The position numbers and the translations under genes are program-made. Below are positions 5,071 through 6,845 of a DNA stretch of 6,845 nucleotides, piece by piece. The DNA is from Selenomonas sp. (GTDB taxonomy: Bacteria; Bacillota; Negativicutes; Selenomonadales; Selenomonadaceae). Position 1 is the stretch's first letter; each line of letters opens with the position of its first letter. The notes beneath the pieces were generated by a model, which was given only the letters and a program-made list of their open reading frames with translations, was not told the DNA's origin and did no database searches. The stretch is from NCBI GenBank assembly GCA_003518745.1, contig DOYB01000132.1, positions 1-6,845 on the forward strand. Reading direction: 5' to 3'.

Positions 5071-5985
5071 ATGGAAGAAATAGAAAAAAATGACCTGCCG
5101 AATCTGCAATGGTTCCCAGGGCACATGAAAAAAGCCCAGCGGCTGATTGAGGAAAACCTCAAGCTGGTGGATATTGTGGTGGAGCTACTGGATGCCAGGA
5201 TTCCCTACAGCAGTGCCAATCCCATGCTGGCAGAGATTATCAAGGACAAGCCACGGCTGGTGGCCCTCAATAAGTCCGATTTGGCCGACCCGGGCCAGAC
5301 CAAGGCCTGGACAGCCTATTTCAAGAGTCAGGGCATCGCGGCTGTCTCCATCGACTCCCTGAACGGCAAGGGCATGAAGCAGCTGGTGAAGCTGGCCGAG
5401 GACCTGGCCCGTCCCAAGACGGAAAAGCTGGTGGCCAAGGGGGGCAAGGCCCGGGCGGCCCGCTGCATGATTCTGGGCATTCCCAATGTGGGCAAGTCTT
5501 CCCTGATCAATCGTCTGGCAGGCTCTGCCAAGGCCAAGGCTGCCGATAAGCCCGGTGTCACCCGGGCCAAGCAGTGGATCAAGCTGGGCAGCAATCTGGA
5601 CCTTCTTGATATGCCTGGCATTCTCTGGCCCAAGTTTGAGGACCAGACCGTGGGGCTGAAGCTGGCCTTTACCGGGGCTATCAACGATGATATCTATGAC
5701 CGGGAAAAGGTGACGGCTCTGCTGTTGGAGACACTGCGCCGTGACCATCCTGAGCGTCTGGTAGAGCGCTTCAAGTTCAAGGGTGAATTGCCTGAGACAG
5801 GTTTGGAGCTTCTGGAGGCCGTGGGCCGCAAGCGTGGCTGCCTGGTGAAGGGCGGGGTGGTGGACCTGGAAAAGGCCCAAAACATCGTGCTGACGGAATT
5901 TAGGGCTGGGAAGCTGGGACCTGTGACTTTGGATGCGGTACCTGAAGCAGGAAAAGAAGAGGAAGGCGAAAAAAACCTTGATTGA
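5071..5985 (+). CDS. ylqF: Ribosome biogenesis GTPase YlqF (RbgA)
   Basis: A 304-residue circularly permuted GTPase that acts late in assembly of the 50S ribosomal subunit. Seen, in the permuted order: N-terminal LQWFPGHMKKA, DARIPYSSANP, then G4 NKSD (67-70), the G5-like SIDSLNGKG, G1 P-loop GIPNVGKSS (136-144), G2 PGVTRAKQW, and G3 DMPG (180-183) in DMPGILWPKF. A C-terminal RNA-binding helical domain (residues about 210-295) follows. Length and motif order match the Bacillus protein. Start choice: an in-frame GTG at 5062 is possible, but the ATG at 5071 is preferred because GGAAG (5058-5062) is 8 bases upstream. It is first in an operon; its end lies next to, and may overlap, the rnhB start, suggesting translational coupling. 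The lysine- and glutamate-rich tail (GKEEEGEKNLD) is ordinary. Confidence 0.95.
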   Translation: MEEIEKNDLPNLQWFPGHMKKAQRLIEENLKLVDIVVELLDARIPYSSANPMLAEIIKDKPRLVALNKSDLADPGQTKAWTAYFKSQGIAAVSIDSLNGKGMKQLVKLAEDLARPKTEKLVAKGGKARAARCMILGIPNVGKSSLINRLAGSAKAKAADKPGVTRAKQWIKLGSNLDLLDMPGILWPKFEDQTVGLKLAFTGAINDDIYDREKVTALLLETLRRDHPERLVERFKFKGELPETGLELLEAVGRKRGCLVKGGVVDLEKAQNIVLTEFRAGKLGPVTLDAVPEAGKEEEGEKNLD

Positions 5986-6760
5986 TTTGTCGAAAATGAC
6001 GATAAAAGACATTGAGAGGCTCTTTGCGGAAGGTCCGGTGACGGAGGAACTGCTGGAAGCCTGTCGGGCAGACAGCCGCAAGGCGGCGGGCACTATCCTG
6101 CGACGCTATGAGCGAAGCCTTAAAGAGGAGCAAAGGCTTCTGGCTATGTACGACTATGAGCGCCAGGCTTGGGCAGAGGGGCTGGAAATCGTAGCCGGGG
6201 TGGACGAGGCAGGCCGTGGTCCCCTGGCGGGGCCCGTGTCCGTGGCGGCAGTCATCCTGCCTCATGAGCTGAAGCTCTCCCATCTCAATGACTCCAAGAA
6301 ACTTTCCCCCGAGCGCCGGGAGGAGCTTTTTGCGGAGATACAGGAAAAGGCTGTGGCCATCGGCACGGCTCTGGTGGACGCCAAGACCATCGATAGGGTG
6401 AATATCTACCAGGCCACCATCAATGGTATGTATGAGGCCATCTTCTCCTTGAAGCCGGAACCAAAGCAAGTTCTGGTGGATGCTGTGCCTTTGGCGGCGC
6501 TCACCATGCCTTCCCGTTCTATCATCAAGGGCGATGCCAAGTCAGCCTCTATTGCGGCGGCTTCCATTATTGCCAAGGTCACCCGTGACCATCTGATGGA
6601 CGAGTACGACAAGCAGTATCCCGAGTACGGCTTTGCTGCCCATAAGGGCTATGGCACAGCCCAGCATATGGAGGCCATCAGGAAGTATGGTCCCTGTCCC
6701 ATACACAGAATGTCCTTTGAGCCATTGCGCTCCATGTTCCCTAATGAGCAGTTGATTTAG
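5978..6760 (+). CDS. rnhB: Ribonuclease HII
   Basis: Endonuclease that cuts the RNA strand of RNA-DNA hybrids and removes misincorporated ribonucleotides from DNA, using Mg2+/Mn2+. Seen: the catalytic set Asp76 and Glu77 in GVDEAGRGPLAGPV, Asp168 in VLVDAVPL and Asp204 in TRDHLMDEYD. NDSKKLSPERREELF, the substrate-binding IIKGDAKSASIAAASIIAKV and C-terminal HKGYGTAQHMEAIRKYGPCPIHR are also all present. An N-terminal helical extension starting around TIKDIERLF, as in Bacillus RNase HII, precedes the core. Start choice is uncertain. A TTG at 5978 (260 residues) has AGGAAGG 11 bases upstream and overlaps the ylqF end by 8 bases. An ATG at 5996 (254 residues) lacks a site but could be coupled to ylqF termination. 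An ATG at 5933 (275 residues) would add a lysine-rich stretch that is probably just ylqF coding read in another frame. Confidence 0.94.
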   Translation: MIDLSKMTIKDIERLFAEGPVTEELLEACRADSRKAAGTILRRYERSLKEEQRLLAMYDYERQAWAEGLEIVAGVDEAGRGPLAGPVSVAAVILPHELKLSHLNDSKKLSPERREELFAEIQEKAVAIGTALVDAKTIDRVNIYQATINGMYEAIFSLKPEPKQVLVDAVPLAALTMPSRSIIKGDAKSASIAAASIIAKVTRDHLMDEYDKQYPEYGFAAHKGYGTAQHMEAIRKYGPCPIHRMSFEPLRSMFPNEQLI

Positions 6761-6801
6761 TTAAAGAAGTGTTGGTCTGAGTCTTGGAAGGGTGAGAAGC
6801 C

Positions 6802-6845
6802 ATGCCTTTGGAAGCGGGAACACAGATGAATGTGGGCATACGCCC
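6802..6845 (+). CDS. Start of an unidentified gene, truncated by the window edge
   Basis: An ATG at 6802 opens a frame reading MPLEAGTQMNVGI... to the end of the window. GGAAGGGTGAG (6786-6796) is a good ribosome binding site 5 bases upstream, and no terminator separates it from rnhB 41 bases back. It is therefore probably the third gene of the operon. Only 14 full codons are visible, so I cannot name the product. Confidence 0.5.
   Translation, partial: MPLEAGTQMNVGIR

Noticed and set aside
5185..6093. 302-codon open frame on the minus strand across ylqF and rnhB
   Set aside because: Antisense to two well-supported genes, with low-complexity Gln/Leu/His-rich translation and no domain.

Overview
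This window looks like chromosome of a low-to-moderate GC Firmicute-lineage anaerobe, plausibly a Negativicute such as a Selenomonas relative. The lineage is inferred from the YlqF (RbgA)-RNase HII gene pair, a class II aldolase of Firmicute type, AGGAGG-like ribosome binding sites, frequent TTG/GTG starts and an Rpn-family nuclease of a kind that is abundant in those genomes. No rRNA or complete tRNA is present to settle the taxonomy.

Positions 1-2310 are accessory DNA. Positions 46-204 (minus) hold a short open frame that may be the decayed right end of an IS200/IS605-type element; this is uncertain. A plus-strand Rpn/PD-(D/E)XK nuclease gene follows, with its own promoter and probably a TTG start. 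Downstream lies a 445-base non-coding stretch with tandem repeats, a perfect 15-bp inverted repeat, and the 3' half of a tRNA-Thr(CGU) gene (about 1413-1459) followed by an intrinsic terminator. The 5' half of the tRNA is missing, so this looks like an attachment-site scar from an integrated element. To its right is a minus-strand RelB/DinJ-RelE/ParE toxin-antitoxin pair whose genes overlap by 4 bases.

Positions 2386-3811 (minus) hold a Bcr/CflA-type drug/H+ antiporter gene with a GTG start. Its roughly 85-base leader appears to contain a 16-codon leader peptide whose coding region forms an intrinsic terminator. The peptide's stop codon overlaps the ribosome binding site of the pump gene. This resembles ribosome-mediated attenuation and is the most interesting candidate in the window.

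Positions 3829-4933 (minus) hold class II fructose-bisphosphate aldolase with its promoter and terminator. From a divergent intergenic region, a plus-strand housekeeping operon starts at about 5006: ylqF (large-subunit assembly GTPase), rnhB (RNase HII) and the first codons of a third, unidentified gene running off the window. These core genes (glycolysis, ribosome assembly, ribonucleotide removal) contrast with the mobile left third.
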